A DNA stretch of 64,000 nucleotides, taken from Methylobacterium oryzihabitans (GTDB taxonomy: Bacteria > Pseudomonadota > Alphaproteobacteria > Rhizobiales > Beijerinckiaceae). A model generated the notes under the pieces. That model ran no database searches. It saw nothing but the letters and a program-made list of their open reading frames with translations, and had not been told where the DNA came from. The stretch spans positions 62,001-126,000 of the forward strand of contig NZ_SACP01000005.1 of assembly GCF_004004555.2 (NCBI RefSeq), written 5' to 3'. Each line of letters opens with the position of its first letter. The stretch's first letter is position 1. Below are positions 63,774-64,000 of the stretch, piece by piece. Made by a program: the position numbers and the translations under genes.

Positions 63774-64000
63774 ATGCCGAACGAAATCAGGCTCGATGAG
63801 GCACTGGGCGATGCGGTCATCCGCATCGAGCCGCGCGAGAATTCCGATGATCGGGCAGAGCGGCTGCGCCGCGAGCGGGCGGAGAGCCGGTTCGAACTCG
63901 CGAAGCGCTACGTTTCGCTCGGGATGTTCTGCACGGGGATCATCGCGATCACGACTGTCAGCGTCTACGTCGCGGCGTTCGATCCATCCGCATCCCCGGA
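63774..64000 (+). CDS. Small membrane protein following the RHH gene, partial at the window edge
   Basis: ATG at 63774, open to the end of the window (75 codons seen). A charged N-terminus (MPNEIRLDEALGDAVIRIEPRENSDDRAERLRRERAESRFELAKRY) is followed by one hydrophobic segment (VSLGMFCTGIIAITTVSVYVAAF). No family recognised. Close coupling to the RHH protein suggests one transcription unit. The C-terminus is cut off, so length and further domains are unknown. Confidence 0.6.
   Translation, partial: MPNEIRLDEALGDAVIRIEPRENSDDRAERLRRERAESRFELAKRYVSLGMFCTGIIAITTVSVYVAAFDPSASP

Noticed and set aside
63541..64000. Classical toxin-antitoxin pair at the right edge
   Set aside because: The second gene has a membrane helix and no RelE, PIN, Fic or HicA-like features, and it is truncated; only a neutral description is supported.

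Overview
The window is about 64 kb of very GC-rich chromosome from an alphaproteobacterium, most probably Methylobacterium or Methylorubrum. Evidence for this is the permuted two-piece tmRNA, an alphaproteobacterial SspB, bifunctional Rsh, a (2S)-methylsuccinyl-CoA dehydrogenase candidate (ethylmalonyl-CoA pathway), a phasin, an EgtB-EgtD pair and a DUF6101 protein. Nearly all of it is ordinary chromosomal backbone. I see no prophage, insertion sequence, CRISPR array or tRNA gene. Accessory-like material is limited to small intergenic repeats and a short module at the right edge.

Layout. 1-3.1 kb: end of a cytochrome P450, sspB, the tmRNA gene ssrA on the minus strand (tag ANDNFAPVAVAA), a CPBP protease and thyA. 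3.1-7.8 kb: a hairpin repeat, a zinc-ribbon metallo-beta-lactamase-fold hydrolase, selO, a nitroreductase and a double cold-shock-domain protein. 7.8-11.4 kb: a tightly overlapping marR-FUSC-DUF1656-HlyD efflux operon. 11.6-19 kb: phasin, D-Ala-D-Ala carboxypeptidase with SPOR domain, J-domain protein, egtBD (ergothioneine), murI and an alpha/beta hydrolase. 19-23.5 kb: rpsD, clpS, clpA. 23.4-32.6 kb: cysQ-like, DUF6101, ubiA, rsmE, a YbdK-type ligase, the methylsuccinyl-CoA dehydrogenase, a DMT exporter and a YihY protein. 32.6-45.5 kb: NdvA-like ABC exporter, MotA/MotB-like pair, RraA-like protein with a solute-binding protein and LysR regulator, CAP lipoprotein plus large MscS channel, an HNH protein with a possible upstream small ORF, a HAD protein, cheZ and cheY. 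45.8-64 kb: ribF, an acyltransferase, ileS-lspA, an M16 protease pair, rpoZ, rsh, pyrE, a NYN-domain protein, a polysaccharide-initiation pair, and at the edge a ribbon-helix-helix protein followed by a small membrane protein.

Functional links. Protein quality control is well represented: the tmRNA tag, its presumed adaptor SspB directly downstream, and ClpS-ClpA. Carbon-storage and C2-assimilation genes (phasin, methylsuccinyl-CoA dehydrogenase) have related TGCACTGCA-containing palindromes in their promoters, suggesting a shared regulator. The most unusual signals are non-coding: a dispersed 151-155 bp three-hairpin repeat whose first bases form the stop codon of the preceding gene in both copies; a 210-bp element with a 30-bp palindrome before thyA; a T-rich codon patch inside ileS; and operator-like repeats before the edge ribbon-helix-helix gene.
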